From NCBI RefSeq assembly GCF_046054195.1, contig NZ_JBEQCS010000016.1, positions 45,730-109,729 on the forward strand: a stretch of DNA of 64,000 bases, read 5' to 3'. Under the pieces are notes generated by a model. The model was not told where the DNA came from. It saw only the letters and a program-made list of their open reading frames with translations, and made no database searches. A program made the translations under genes and the position numbers. This DNA comes from Celerinatantimonas sp046054195 (GTDB taxonomy: Bacteria > Pseudomonadota > Gammaproteobacteria > Enterobacterales > Celerinatantimonadaceae). This document shows, piece after piece, positions 54,709 to 63,750 of this stretch. Numbering within the stretch: position 1 is the stretch's first letter; each line of letters starts with the position of its first letter.

Positions 54709-57700
54709 TTGGTGACATCTTCAAAAATTAAGCCATCACAATTAACACGCGTTGGGTATACATACCAAGACCTTATGTGTATTCGCATGTTGATAAATTG
54801 GTTTCATAACCCAGAGAAATACCAATGGATGAGCATAGAGGGTAGTCAAGAGCTTAGTAACGTTAAAAGCCTTGATGATGTCATTTGTTATACAGCCGAT
54901 GGGAAATATGAACTTTATCAAGTCAAATTCACAATTGATTCTGAACGTGATGATTTGCATTTAGATTTCGATTGGCTACTTAAGAAACAGGGTAAGGGTA
55001 CATCTCTTATCGAAAAATGGTCAACGGACATTGAGAAATTCGGATCTTCCAGCGGGATATCCATAGCCAAACTAATTACAAATAGAATACCTGACCAAGT
55101 TCTATCAAGTTGTCTAAAAGACAATAAAGTTGAATACAGCCTAATTCCAGATGATTTCAAGTTAAAGGTTTCTGATCAGCTTGGCAGCGAAGAAAAAGCT
55201 ATAGCTTTTTTCTCAATCCTGATCTTTGAACACAGCCAAAGAAAAATTGACGATTTAGAGTTGCAATTACATGATTCGCTTGTGCCAGACCATGCTAACA
55301 ACGAAAGTTGGCTTCAGTTATTAAAATCTGTTGAGCGCTGGGCTTCACGAAAAGATGAACCGGCACCTGACGGAAGAATATGTCTTAAGCATATACATGA
55401 AATTTTATCGCTTGTCGCTACGAGGACTATTTCTCAATTTTTTGAAGTACCTGGTGGCTATAGACCACCAACAGATGAATTTTATCATAAGGTTATAAAA
55501 AAAATTTCTAGCCCAGGTTGTCATGTTATTTCTGGATTACCGGGAATGGGGAAAAGTACCTTTCTATCGTTTTTAACTGACCAATTAATAGAATCAAAAA
55601 CGCCAGTAATTCGACATCATTACTATTTATCTCCTCAATTTATTGGGGATAGAATTGTCTTTAATAATGCGGCTCAGTCATTACAAAGTCAGCTCAAAAG
55701 ACTCTATCCCAATGACTTTGATAGCGATAAACTTGACCCACAGAAATTTGAATCGTGGATTAGTAAAGCAGCAGATAAGGCAACGGAAGGTAACCAAACA
55801 CTAGTTATCATAATTGATGGATTAGATCATGTTTATCGTGAAAGGTCGGATATAAGCCAACTTGAACATTTAGTTAATCGGATAACTCCTTTTAAAAATA
55901 AGATTTGTTTGCTGTTTGGAACGCAGCCAATCAGTGATGAGTATCTTCCCAATTCTCTGTTACGATCTGCGCCAAGAGAAAGTTCATGGATTTATATGCC
56001 CTATATGGGCCTTGATGCCATAAAGTCTAGGCTTGATTTCGTTGTATCAAAGAAAGAAATCAAAGTAGTGGGCGATGATGAGCACCAGAATAGCGAAATA
56101 GCAGAAATTTCACAGACTCTACTCGATATTTCACATGGATATCCCCTTCATATTATTTACTCTTTAAATAGTTTGCAGTTAGCAAATAAGAATATTAGTA
56201 AGTATGATATAGAGCGGCTCCCTACATGTCCTGATGGCAACATTTACGAATATTACGAGAATTTATGGGTATCCCTATCAGAAGGAGCAAAAGAAATTCT
56301 TCTTCTGATTGCGAACGCGGATTTTTCATGGCCAGACAAAACGCACCTAAGTTATTGTTTGAATGATAGCCTCATCTTCCAAGGCAGTTTTTCTGAAATT
56401 CAACACTTGATAGAACAAAGATTAAGTGGGATATATCCATTCCATGAAAGCCTATTTGTATACCTAAGACGTAAAGACACCTTTCTTCAGTCAAGAGATA
56501 GGCTAAATAAAATTTCTAAAGAGTGGATAGATACAAATGCTCCAGAGTATTGGGTATGGGGGTGGAAATGGATTATTGAAGCCAATCTAGGAAACACAAT
56601 CCCTCTATTTAAAGGAATAAATAGAGAGTGGCTTGTCCAATCTCTTTGCAATGGTTATCCATTAGAGCATATAGAACACATTATCAGCGTTGCCGAACAT
56701 GTAGCATTTGATCAAAAACAGTATCCGGAGTTATTAAGGCTGCGCATTTTAAAAACAAGATTATTAAATGGTCTGGATTTTCAAATACAGAATTTCAGCG
56801 ATTTTCTAGATTGTTCATTAAGCATCTCACATGATGATTTCGGCCTTCTTTGGCGAGCGGACAATCTGAGAATTATCCCAGATAATGAGATAGTTGTTGT
56901 TGCAAAGCATTTTCAAAGTAGGAATGAAAGAATTGTTGATGGATGTGCTAACGAAATCTATCGTAGAATTCGATTTTATGCTCGGTTAGACGACTCTAAT
57001 CACTACCAAACATTAAACAGCCTTGTAGATGACTATCTCCATACTATCGTTAGTTATAATAATCCTGATTTAGATGTTATAAATAATTTTTATGAAAGGC
57101 TTAATGACAAAACTTTATATTTCACAAAAATTGTTGAGCTGCTCATTAAATATGGGCATAGACATTTACTAGTTGATCTGTCTCGATTTGATATTCCAGA
57201 TGACATTGCTTCATTTGTCCGAAGTCAGGTTTTTTTAGCCTTAAGCATTGAAGGCATAAATCCCGATGGGGGGGATACCTTCTTTAGCAGTACTGATTCA
57301 AGTATATATTTGCTTTACCAGTTATTAGTAGGAAAAGCTGTCCAGATAGAGCCGCTTGACAATATTGAGTGCCCAGTTGAGTTTGAAGATACTCACTATT
57401 TACCTTTTTATGAATACTTCTTTAGAACACTTATCTCAAACTTTGAGATAATAGATAGAATTGATACTCCACAACTATTCGAACCAAAGAATATCCAGGA
57501 GTTCCTTAAAAACGCTTGGCTAACCTTCCAGTTTGCCTCCTTAAAAATTGCAAAAATCTTTAAGGAAAGAGGCAAATTCGAGATCTTAGATTTGTATAAT
57601 TTCTTTACCATCCTCAAACAACCCGACAAATTATTGATGGGATATAAAATTGATTCTGTCTTATATAGCATTCGGAAATCTATAGCCCAAATAGCCATCC

Positions 57701-60438
57701 ACCTAAATATTTTATACAACTCGATTGATGCATTTTCAAATTTTGATAAAGATGAACTTGATATTCTTTCAAAGAGCGCCTGGTGGGATCCAAGAGCCTT
57801 TTTAGATATTGCATCTCAGAATGCAATTCTAAACTTCCCTAATGAATCGATTTCGCAAGAGTTCTCCAATATTTTCGAAGCAGAAAAACTACGCAGAGAT
57901 GATACCTCAATGCTCGCTAACGACAGTCTTGAGCTAGCAAAATTGGCAACCAGTTTTGGCCTTCATAGCGAAGCTAGAAAGTTCCTTGAGCGTACCGCAC
58001 TCAATATAGTCGGATACGGATATAGAAAGGATACTACTCTACATGAGGTTTTTGAAGCTATACAAGAATGCTCTGATTATAACTCCCCTAAAGTATCTGA
58101 ATGGCTAAAACGAGTAGCCACTTTTACAACTGATGTCTTTGATTTCTCTGAAAGAGAAATTCAACATATTCCTGAATGGTTCACTAAATTATTGGCAAAA
58201 CACATCCCCGAACGTCTTGTAGATGAATTTGACTATCACCTATCGGAAGAAAATTGGCATAGAACACATCTTATCCTAGAAAATTTCGTTAGGTCATTTC
58301 CCCTGACTACGCAACCAGAACATTCCTTTTTGAAGTGTATGACAACAACTAATGCGATGAGAGCATTAGATGAAAGAAGCAAAGATAGTGATATCCTTAA
58401 AGATATTTATGAGGAGCAATGTAAAGTCCTGGGAGGGATCCACACACAACCAAATGAGAGCCTCTCTAGTACGGAAGATATTAGTATCGACTACCCTGAC
58501 GTATCCACTCTGCATCCATCTGACCTCTCTGATTTTAGAGAAGCCTTACATTCGATTTCATATCAGTTTCGTAAAAAGTTTATTTCGGATTGGATTTCCT
58601 ATTGGGATGAGCAAGGTCAAGCGAGATGTATTCTCACATCTTTTAGCGATTATTATGACCAAAATGATTCAGACTATGAATTAGATAGATGTATACATAA
58701 TATTTTCTTACTAAGTAAAAAAATTGAAGGGAAGACAGTAGCTTATAAATGGGCTGTCAGGAATATTAAGCTAAACAATTGCTGGGATCGATATTTCTCT
58801 TCTGGATCAGAAGAGGCCTTAAAGGATTATGGCGATACATACAGTAATCAATGGGAAAACCTTCTCCGCGACACAATGGTTTCAGGATCTTCCTGCTTGC
58901 CGAGTGATGAGAACATAATTGTACCATCTACTCAGCTTATAACTTATTTAGTATCAGCTGGACAGGTTGTCTTGGCGACTGAGATGACTGAAGTTATGGT
59001 TTCCAGCCTAGAGGGAGATATAGCGCACCTTCCTCTGACCAAACTGTACTGGTATGATAATCCTGTTTCACTTCAAAGCGTTCCACTGCATCTAATCCTT
59101 TTGCATTTCAAGTGGCCTGACCGATACGCTAGACTTCTAACTGCAAAACAGATAGCAACCCTTTTACAGGACGATTCCAATATAGAATTTCGTGCTCTAT
59201 ATCTAGATTTTTTGGCAATGCAACCATATGAGATTGATATCATTGATTATCTCTCTGTTTTATTGCTTGTGGATTCAGTCCCCTTTACCAAAGATGATTT
59301 AGCCCAATGCATACATCATTCTTCGCTTATTTCCGATGAACTTCTGCTCTCGCTGGGTTTTGAAAGTAAAGAACGACAGAAATTGTCAACGTTATATTCT
59401 GAATTTCCAGATGAATTAATTCCGAACAAGGGAAAATATGATAAGTATTCCAATGGTCTTGCATTAAGATATATTGGTGTTATCGAGGAGTTAGAGAAAG
59501 AGTATCAAATCCAACTGGTGAGACATTTTCTTCTAGAATGGGAGGAAATCCATGAAAGGTGTTTTTGTTATATTTTTAAACCTTACAATTTTTCTGACCA
59601 GTTTTATTCTCAAGACAAAATTTCCTGTAGTTTTTCATGGCGTGCAGAAGCATCTATTTTATCTGCCTATATCAGAACATTAGCTTATGCTATAGATCAT
59701 AATTTCATTCCCGCAGAGGTTTGCTTATCATATGCTCAAGAGGTATTACCATTCGGCCCTATTGCTGTAAATCAAAAGCCATCTAGTCCTCCAGAACATT
59801 GGCCAGTATTGACTGATCTTAACAATGATGACTTTTTGCCCGGACAGAAAGAACTTGAGCAATATTTAGAAAATTTTCTCGCTTCTACAGATGAAATATT
59901 ATTGCGTGCTAATGGTCCAGTGTTAAGAAAGCACTCTGGCGTATGTGTTGATCTAAACGTTATTCTGGTTTCTCTTAAAAACTCTGAAATTGATGACCCA
60001 AAGATGATATTTGATTCTTTAAATCATGCACGGAATGTGGAGGATGGTATATTCCCTTTAGCCAAATGGACTTTGCCTTACAACTTTGGCCGGTGGGAAA
60101 TTGATTGGCTTTCAAGAGGTTATTTTAAACCTGCTTATGCTGTAGGAAATGTGCTAATTCCCTCCGTTAGTCAAAGCGAGTTCAGTGTAGAATATTTTTG
60201 TGGCAGTATAAGTAATGGCACTTGGAAATACTGGGTTAACCAATGGTATCCAGTCTATCATAGATGTATAGGCACACCTCTTGGAACTTATTTTACAGTT
60301 TCCAAATATTTTTTTGAAAAGTTTAAAGTAGAGACGGGCGGAAAATTCTATCTCGCTGCCGAAATGACTTGTATTGACAAACGTAATTTTAGCGGCAATG
60401 ATGAACCAATTAAAACGTTTGCCATTTTGCCAGTATGA
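54709..60438 (+). CDS. STAND NTPase with N-terminal Cap4/DUF4297-like nuclease (Avs-like)
   Basis: This 1909 aa protein has three parts. Residues ~1-220 resemble the DUF4297/Cap4 nuclease: GYTYQDLMCIRML, SIEGSQELS with Glu44, LDDVICY with Asp56-57, and YELYQVKF with Gln71 and Lys73. Residues ~255-560 form a STAND P-loop ATPase with Walker A GLPGMGKST (276-284) and Walker B LVIIIDGLDHV (Asp370). The last ~1300 residues are helical repeats, probably the sensor. This matches Avs-type phage sensors that oligomerise and cut DNA. TTG 54709 or the adjacent GTG 54712 is the start. No partner gene is obvious. Confidence 0.8.
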   Translation: MVTSSKIKPSQLTRVGYTYQDLMCIRMLINWFHNPEKYQWMSIEGSQELSNVKSLDDVICYTADGKYELYQVKFTIDSERDDLHLDFDWLLKKQGKGTSLIEKWSTDIEKFGSSSGISIAKLITNRIPDQVLSSCLKDNKVEYSLIPDDFKLKVSDQLGSEEKAIAFFSILIFEHSQRKIDDLELQLHDSLVPDHANNESWLQLLKSVERWASRKDEPAPDGRICLKHIHEILSLVATRTISQFFEVPGGYRPPTDEFYHKVIKKISSPGCHVISGLPGMGKSTFLSFLTDQLIESKTPVIRHHYYLSPQFIGDRIVFNNAAQSLQSQLKRLYPNDFDSDKLDPQKFESWISKAADKATEGNQTLVIIIDGLDHVYRERSDISQLEHLVNRITPFKNKICLLFGTQPISDEYLPNSLLRSAPRESSWIYMPYMGLDAIKSRLDFVVSKKEIKVVGDDEHQNSEIAEISQTLLDISHGYPLHIIYSLNSLQLANKNISKYDIERLPTCPDGNIYEYYENLWVSLSEGAKEILLLIANADFSWPDKTHLSYCLNDSLIFQGSFSEIQHLIEQRLSGIYPFHESLFVYLRRKDTFLQSRDRLNKISKEWIDTNAPEYWVWGWKWIIEANLGNTIPLFKGINREWLVQSLCNGYPLEHIEHIISVAEHVAFDQKQYPELLRLRILKTRLLNGLDFQIQNFSDFLDCSLSISHDDFGLLWRADNLRIIPDNEIVVVAKHFQSRNERIVDGCANEIYRRIRFYARLDDSNHYQTLNSLVDDYLHTIVSYNNPDLDVINNFYERLNDKTLYFTKIVELLIKYGHRHLLVDLSRFDIPDDIASFVRSQVFLALSIEGINPDGGDTFFSSTDSSIYLLYQLLVGKAVQIEPLDNIECPVEFEDTHYLPFYEYFFRTLISNFEIIDRIDTPQLFEPKNIQEFLKNAWLTFQFASLKIAKIFKERGKFEILDLYNFFTILKQPDKLLMGYKIDSVLYSIRKSIAQIAIHLNILYNSIDAFSNFDKDELDILSKSAWWDPRAFLDIASQNAILNFPNESISQEFSNIFEAEKLRRDDTSMLANDSLELAKLATSFGLHSEARKFLERTALNIVGYGYRKDTTLHEVFEAIQECSDYNSPKVSEWLKRVATFTTDVFDFSEREIQHIPEWFTKLLAKHIPERLVDEFDYHLSEENWHRTHLILENFVRSFPLTTQPEHSFLKCMTTTNAMRALDERSKDSDILKDIYEEQCKVLGGIHTQPNESLSSTEDISIDYPDVSTLHPSDLSDFREALHSISYQFRKKFISDWISYWDEQGQARCILTSFSDYYDQNDSDYELDRCIHNIFLLSKKIEGKTVAYKWAVRNIKLNNCWDRYFSSGSEEALKDYGDTYSNQWENLLRDTMVSGSSCLPSDENIIVPSTQLITYLVSAGQVVLATEMTEVMVSSLEGDIAHLPLTKLYWYDNPVSLQSVPLHLILLHFKWPDRYARLLTAKQIATLLQDDSNIEFRALYLDFLAMQPYEIDIIDYLSVLLLVDSVPFTKDDLAQCIHHSSLISDELLLSLGFESKERQKLSTLYSEFPDELIPNKGKYDKYSNGLALRYIGVIEELEKEYQIQLVRHFLLEWEEIHERCFCYIFKPYNFSDQFYSQDKISCSFSWRAEASILSAYIRTLAYAIDHNFIPAEVCLSYAQEVLPFGPIAVNQKPSSPPEHWPVLTDLNNDDFLPGQKELEQYLENFLASTDEILLRANGPVLRKHSGVCVDLNVILVSLKNSEIDDPKMIFDSLNHARNVEDGIFPLAKWTLPYNFGRWEIDWLSRGYFKPAYAVGNVLIPSVSQSEFSVEYFCGSISNGTWKYWVNQWYPVYHRCIGTPLGTYFTVSKYFFEKFKVETGGKFYLAAEMTCIDKRNFSGNDEPIKTFAILPV

Positions 60439-60837
60439 TTCATATATTATATTCGTGTCGTTTATTGGTTAGGAATGGCCTCAAGTGCTTATTGAGCTCT
60501 TAACAAAACTACGTGCAAGTACAATTCGTTTTTACGGTAGAACCGAAAGTACAGTAATGGAATCGTATTACCAATACCAATCAGAACCAGATAGGTATAG
60601 TGCTAAATATCTAACTTAGTTTTTCCAAAAATTTTCAGTTTTTCAACTAGTTGTTTATGATCCGGAAAGGTCTCTCTTCTATGATCAGTCTTGAAGGCGG
60701 GGTATTCAGTGCATAGCTTTGGCTCAAATATTATTGTTTGCTATTCGCTAGATGTGAGTTACAGTGCACATAACTAATGTAGTGGGCTTGAGATTTATAA
60801 AAGAGCCTATCTTTTCATATTTCGAGAATAAGCAAAA
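60439..60837. other. Intergenic region, no recognisable feature
   Basis: These 399 bp after the STAND gene contain no open frame, tRNA or clear hairpin that I can support. Confidence 0.5.
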
Positions 60838-61041
60838 ATGAGCTTTTCTGAAAACGATATCGAAACCACTATAATCCCGTCACCTCAGACTCGTTATGCG
60901 GGGGCTAATGTGGGTGTTCGAGTTAAACATATTCCTTCAAATATCGCGACTGAGTCAACATCCGCACCATCACAGTATCTTAATAAGCGCATTGCACTGG
61001 CGATGCTGCAATATCAGTTAAAGGGTTCTGAACCTCAATAA
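60838..61041 (+). pseudogene. Release-factor-domain-like remnant
   Basis: This is a 67 aa open frame. GVRVKHIPSNIATESTSAPS followed by QYLNKRIALAMLQYQLK resembles the peptide chain release factor domain (V-x-H-x-P-S/T-G-I then R-S-Q-x-x-N-x-x-A). The GGQ stretch is replaced by AGA, and the protein lacks the rest of the family. It is probably a fragment of a PrfH- or RF-like gene left near an IS insertion; a short real protein cannot be excluded. Confidence 0.4.
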
Positions 61042-61168
61042 CGGCGTTTGGATACAAAGGTGTTCCGCCTATGTTGATCCGTCTGTGACTCAGTGATAGT
61101 GTCCACTTCCCCTAAACTGAGACAAATTTAAATGGAGTTTTCTACACTAATAGATGTAGGAGAGAACC

Positions 61169-61438
61169 ATGAAACAATCACGATTTACTGAAACTCAGAT
61201 CGTCAATATTCTTAAAGAAGCGGATGCGGGGATGAAAGTGGAAGACATTTGTCGTAAACATGGTATGAGTTCCGCCACTTATTACAAATGGAAATCAAAA
61301 TACGGCGGAATGGATGCATCAGAACTGCGACGAGTCAAAGAGTTAGAAGATGAAAATACCAAGCTGAAACAATTATTTGCTGAAGTGAGTCTGGAAAATA
61401 AGGCCATGAAGGAGCTCTTCGCAAAAAAGGGTTGGTGA
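61169..61438 (+). CDS. IS3-family transposase OrfA
   Basis: This 89 aa helix-turn-helix protein (RFTETQIVNILKEADAG, then CRKHGMSSATYYKWKSKYGG) has a C-terminal leucine zipper (LEDENTKLKQLFAEVSLENKAM). The canonical slippery heptamer A-AAA-AAG lies in frame at 61423-61429 just before its stop, so a -1 shift would give the OrfAB transposase. Confidence 0.93.
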   Translation: MKQSRFTETQIVNILKEADAGMKVEDICRKHGMSSATYYKWKSKYGGMDASELRRVKELEDENTKLKQLFAEVSLENKAMKELFAKKGW

Positions 61439-62277
61439 TTGCAGAGAAGCGCCATTGTGCCCAATTACTGGTTAACGCCGGCGTCAGCATTTTTAAGATG
61501 TGCGCATTGGTTGAGCTCAGTCGTTCAAGTTATTACAGGGCAATCATAGATTGGCGACAAAAAGATGCGGCTGTGATTGATGCGCTACATGCAGAACTCA
61601 ACAAGTCGCCCCGAGCTGGCTTCTGGAAGTGTTTTGGCCGACTCCGATACAAGGGCTATCCGTTTAATCATAAGCGAGTCCATCGGGTCTATTGCCGAAT
61701 GGGATTAAACCTGAAACGGCGGGTCAAACGAGTGTTACCGAAGCGCATAGCCCATCCATTACACGTTGAAGCCAAGGCCGATTATCAGTGGGCATTAGAT
61801 TTTATGCACGATGGGTTGTACTGCGGGAAACGTTTCCGAACACTGAATGTTGTTGATGAAGGTACGAGAGAATGTTTGGCTATTGAAGTGGATACATCCA
61901 TACCAGCAGAGCGGGTCATTCGGGTACTTGAGCAACTCAAAGCAGAACGAGGATTACCGGTACAACTGCGAGTAGATAATGGCCCTGAACTGATTTCGAG
62001 CAAATTAGCGGATTGGTGTGAACAGCAGGCGATTCAACTCGTTCATATTCAACCAGGTAAGCCTCAACAAAACGGATTTGTCGAACGATTTAATGGGTCA
62101 TTTCGTCGAGAATTTTTAGATGCTTATTTATTTGAATCATTGGAGCAAGTGAGAGAAATGGCATGGGTGTGGCGGCTAGATTACAACGAAGAACGAACAC
62201 ATGAAAGTCTTGGTAATCTGTCGCCGACGGCTTACCGAAAACAACTGGAAAACTCTACTTTAGAACTGTCTCATTAA
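61432..62277 (+). CDS. IS3-family transposase OrfB (DDE)
   Basis: This is an integrase-core protein made mainly as a frameshift fusion with OrfA. It has an HTH_21 segment (SPRAGFWKCFGRLRYKGYPFNHKRVHRVYC). The DDE residues lie in WALDFMHDG, LRVDNGPE and NGFVERFNG. Its frame is -1 relative to orfA. Its stop lies inside the right inverted repeat. Confidence 0.93.
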   Translation: MVIAEKRHCAQLLVNAGVSIFKMCALVELSRSSYYRAIIDWRQKDAAVIDALHAELNKSPRAGFWKCFGRLRYKGYPFNHKRVHRVYCRMGLNLKRRVKRVLPKRIAHPLHVEAKADYQWALDFMHDGLYCGKRFRTLNVVDEGTRECLAIEVDTSIPAERVIRVLEQLKAERGLPVQLRVDNGPELISSKLADWCEQQAIQLVHIQPGKPQQNGFVERFNGSFRREFLDAYLFESLEQVREMAWVWRLDYNEERTHESLGNLSPTAYRKQLENSTLELSH

Positions 62278-62329
62278 TGGGGAAGTGGACAATAGTGGCG
62301 GTAACTATTTATGGGAGTTTTAATAAATT

Positions 62330-62344
62330 AGGGAAAGTGGACAA
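62330..62344. repeat. Extra copy of an IS end
   Basis: AGGGAAAGTGGACAA resembles the right inverted repeat of the adjacent IS (GGGGAAGTGGACA) and lies 38 bp beyond it in the same orientation. It may be the relic of an earlier related IS. Confidence 0.45.
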
Positions 62345-62354
62345 CTTGTCGTTC

Positions 62355-62540
62355 TTAGGCAAATATTTGTCTCATTTTTAATTTAGAGATCCCTATACCT
62401 TTGACATAAACGCTGTGTTCAAAGATGCGAACAGAAACACGAAGCCCCGTGATAAAGCTCTGGTTAAGCGAAAGTTCGGTTAGTATTTCCCCGAACTTTA
62501 AAAAATCCAATGCTCCATCTCTGTTAGACTGGAGCGACAT
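62355..62540 (-). CDS. Possible 61 aa protein downstream of the membrane protein gene
   Basis: The frame starts ATG 62540, eight bases after the stop of the 231 aa gene and on the same strand (MSLQSNRDGALDFLKFGEIL...). No ribosome site is visible; reinitiation is possible. It ends close to the IS remnant and may be a truncated gene. Function unknown. Confidence 0.35.
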   Translation of the reverse strand: MSLQSNRDGALDFLKFGEILTELSLNQSFITGLRVSVRIFEHSVYVKGIGISKLKMRQIFA

Positions 62541-62548
62541 ATAAACTT

Positions 62549-63244
62549 TTAAAGTTGGATAAATATACCTTTACGTCGATATACTCCATTTTTTTCAAAT
62601 TCGGAATAATCTTTTAGTAACTCTTCAACTTCAGGATTCATGATTTGTTTATCGATGATGAATTGCTTCATTTCGCCAGATGAGCCAGTCACCCAATTGT
62701 CAAAGTCTAGAAATTTTGTCTGAAATTCACGGCTAGCTTCCCTGATTTTAGGCTCTAAGTTCTTATTTGCTATGCAACTTTTTTCCCGACGCTCTATGGC
62801 AGCGACGATACCCCGATGAAAAATCATATGAACACCTCTTTTCCACATTTCATCTGCTTGTTCTATTTGTTGTTCAGATACTCCTAGTTTTTTTAGATCT
62901 GCGATTAATTTATCGTGAAGATCTAATCTCGATTTGAGATTCATTCCATTAGTGAATCCAAAGCTAGAAGCTATTAATGTGGTTAGTGTTGCTTTAGTTG
63001 AGGTCGTTGCTACATCTCTAAGCTGATGTATCGATGCATTTGCGTCTTCTACGACTTGCCTCATCTCTGCTTCAAATCCAGCTCCTTTAAATCGTTGAAT
63101 CTTGTCAATGTTCAGGAATGATAGAAATATAGCTCCAGCAACTACGATAATCCCCATCTCTGTAGGCATTGCTTTCCAACCAAATATCACGGTGAGAACT
63201 AATATAACTAAACAGATACTTATGATAAGTATTTTGTCTTTCAT
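62549..63244 (-). CDS. Membrane-anchored protein of unknown function
   Basis: This 231 aa protein has two N-terminal transmembrane segments (about 4-22 and 30-47) and a cytoplasmic helical domain with QRFKGAGFEAEMRQVVEDAN, a linker pattern seen in small phage-defence and stress membrane proteins. No enzyme motif was seen. It is the rightmost intact gene of the element and is transcribed inward. Function unknown. Confidence 0.6.
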   Translation of the reverse strand: MKDKILIISICLVILVLTVIFGWKAMPTEMGIIVVAGAIFLSFLNIDKIQRFKGAGFEAEMRQVVEDANASIHQLRDVATTSTKATLTTLIASSFGFTNGMNLKSRLDLHDKLIADLKKLGVSEQQIEQADEMWKRGVHMIFHRGIVAAIERREKSCIANKNLEPKIREASREFQTKFLDFDNWVTGSSGEMKQFIIDKQIMNPEVEELLKDYSEFEKNGVYRRKGIFIQL

Positions 63245-63629
63245 GGATACTATTCCTGTACAGAAGTTAGAAAGATACTGGCGTTAATAGCGGCTTATGG
63301 TTTTATTTTGATAGTATTTAAATCTATAATCAACTGATTTATTAATTAGCTCTTTTTTGAAAAATCCGCATTATGTATCAATTTTATGGTTAATAAAGTA
63401 GCACAGCCTTCATCTATACAAAATGCTAAATTTATAGTGTCCTACATCAAGCTAACTAAGCTGTGTAGCGGCCATATTTTGCCGGAAATTTATAATCTGC
63501 AATATTATATATATGCACCAATGGTGCGTTGATTGTTCTAAGTTGTTATCTAATCTGAAATCAAATTTTTCTCTCATAAAACAATATGATATAATGGATG
63601 CCTATTTGTTATTAAATCCTTGGGAAAGA
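63245..63629. other. Right-end non-coding region of the element
   Basis: 385 bp, AT-rich, with no gene or strong hairpin that I can support. It leads to the right terminal repeat. Confidence 0.5.
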
Positions 63630-63644
63630 TTAACCTAATATACT

Positions 63645-63669
63645 GGTTCGAATCCTGTAGGGTGCGCCA
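63645..63669 (+). pseudogene. 3' part of split resident tRNA-Arg(UCU)
   Basis: GGTTC is followed by GAATCC, the T-stem strand, the acceptor strand AGGGTGC, G73 and CCA. AGGGTGC pairs with GCGCCCT of the fragment at 38169 (one G-U pair), not with GCTCCGT of the intron-bearing tRNA, so this is the other half of the split gene. Confidence 0.92.
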
Positions 63670-63675
63670 TCTTCT

Positions 63676-63710
63676 AAAAGCCAGTATCTAAATTAGATAC
63701 TGGCTTTTTT
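63676..63710 (+). terminator. Terminator of the resident tRNA-Arg locus
   Basis: AAAAGCCAGTATCTAA pairs with TTAGATACTGGCTTTT, followed by further Ts. It was originally the terminator of the now split tRNA. Confidence 0.9.
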
Positions 63711-63750
63711 CGTTAATACCTTAAAGAAATTATTGTGCTTTATAAAAATG

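Larger units (their letters stand above)
61100..62291 (+). mobile_element. IS3-family insertion sequence, IS407-like, complete
   Basis: It is 1192 bp long. The left inverted repeat (61100-61124) starts TGTCCACTTCCCC and the right one (62267-62291) ends GGGGAAGTGGACA; the two are near-perfect complements. It is flanked by a 4-bp direct repeat ATAG (61096-61099 and 62292-62295), the duplication length of the IS407 group. orfA and orfB are intact, so it may be active. Confidence 0.93.
38226..63644. mobile_element. 25.4 kb integrated element splitting tRNA-Arg(UCU)
   Basis: The boundaries are the two halves of one tRNA-Arg gene, with GGTTC present at both junctions. Just inside, TTATATTAAGTTAA (38226-38239) and TTAACCTAATATACT (63630-63644) are imperfect inverted repeats (12 of 13 inner bases complementary). 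Gene content changes sharply: AT-rich unknown genes, three recombination genes at the left end, and defence-like cargo. It carries a complete tRNA-Arg(UCU) gene next to the left end. The resident tRNA is not reconstituted, unlike most tRNA-targeting islands. Confidence 0.85.

Noticed and set aside
57408..57719. Minus-strand frame inside the STAND gene
   Set aside because: It is a shadow of the 1909 aa coding frame with no start signal or recognisable product.
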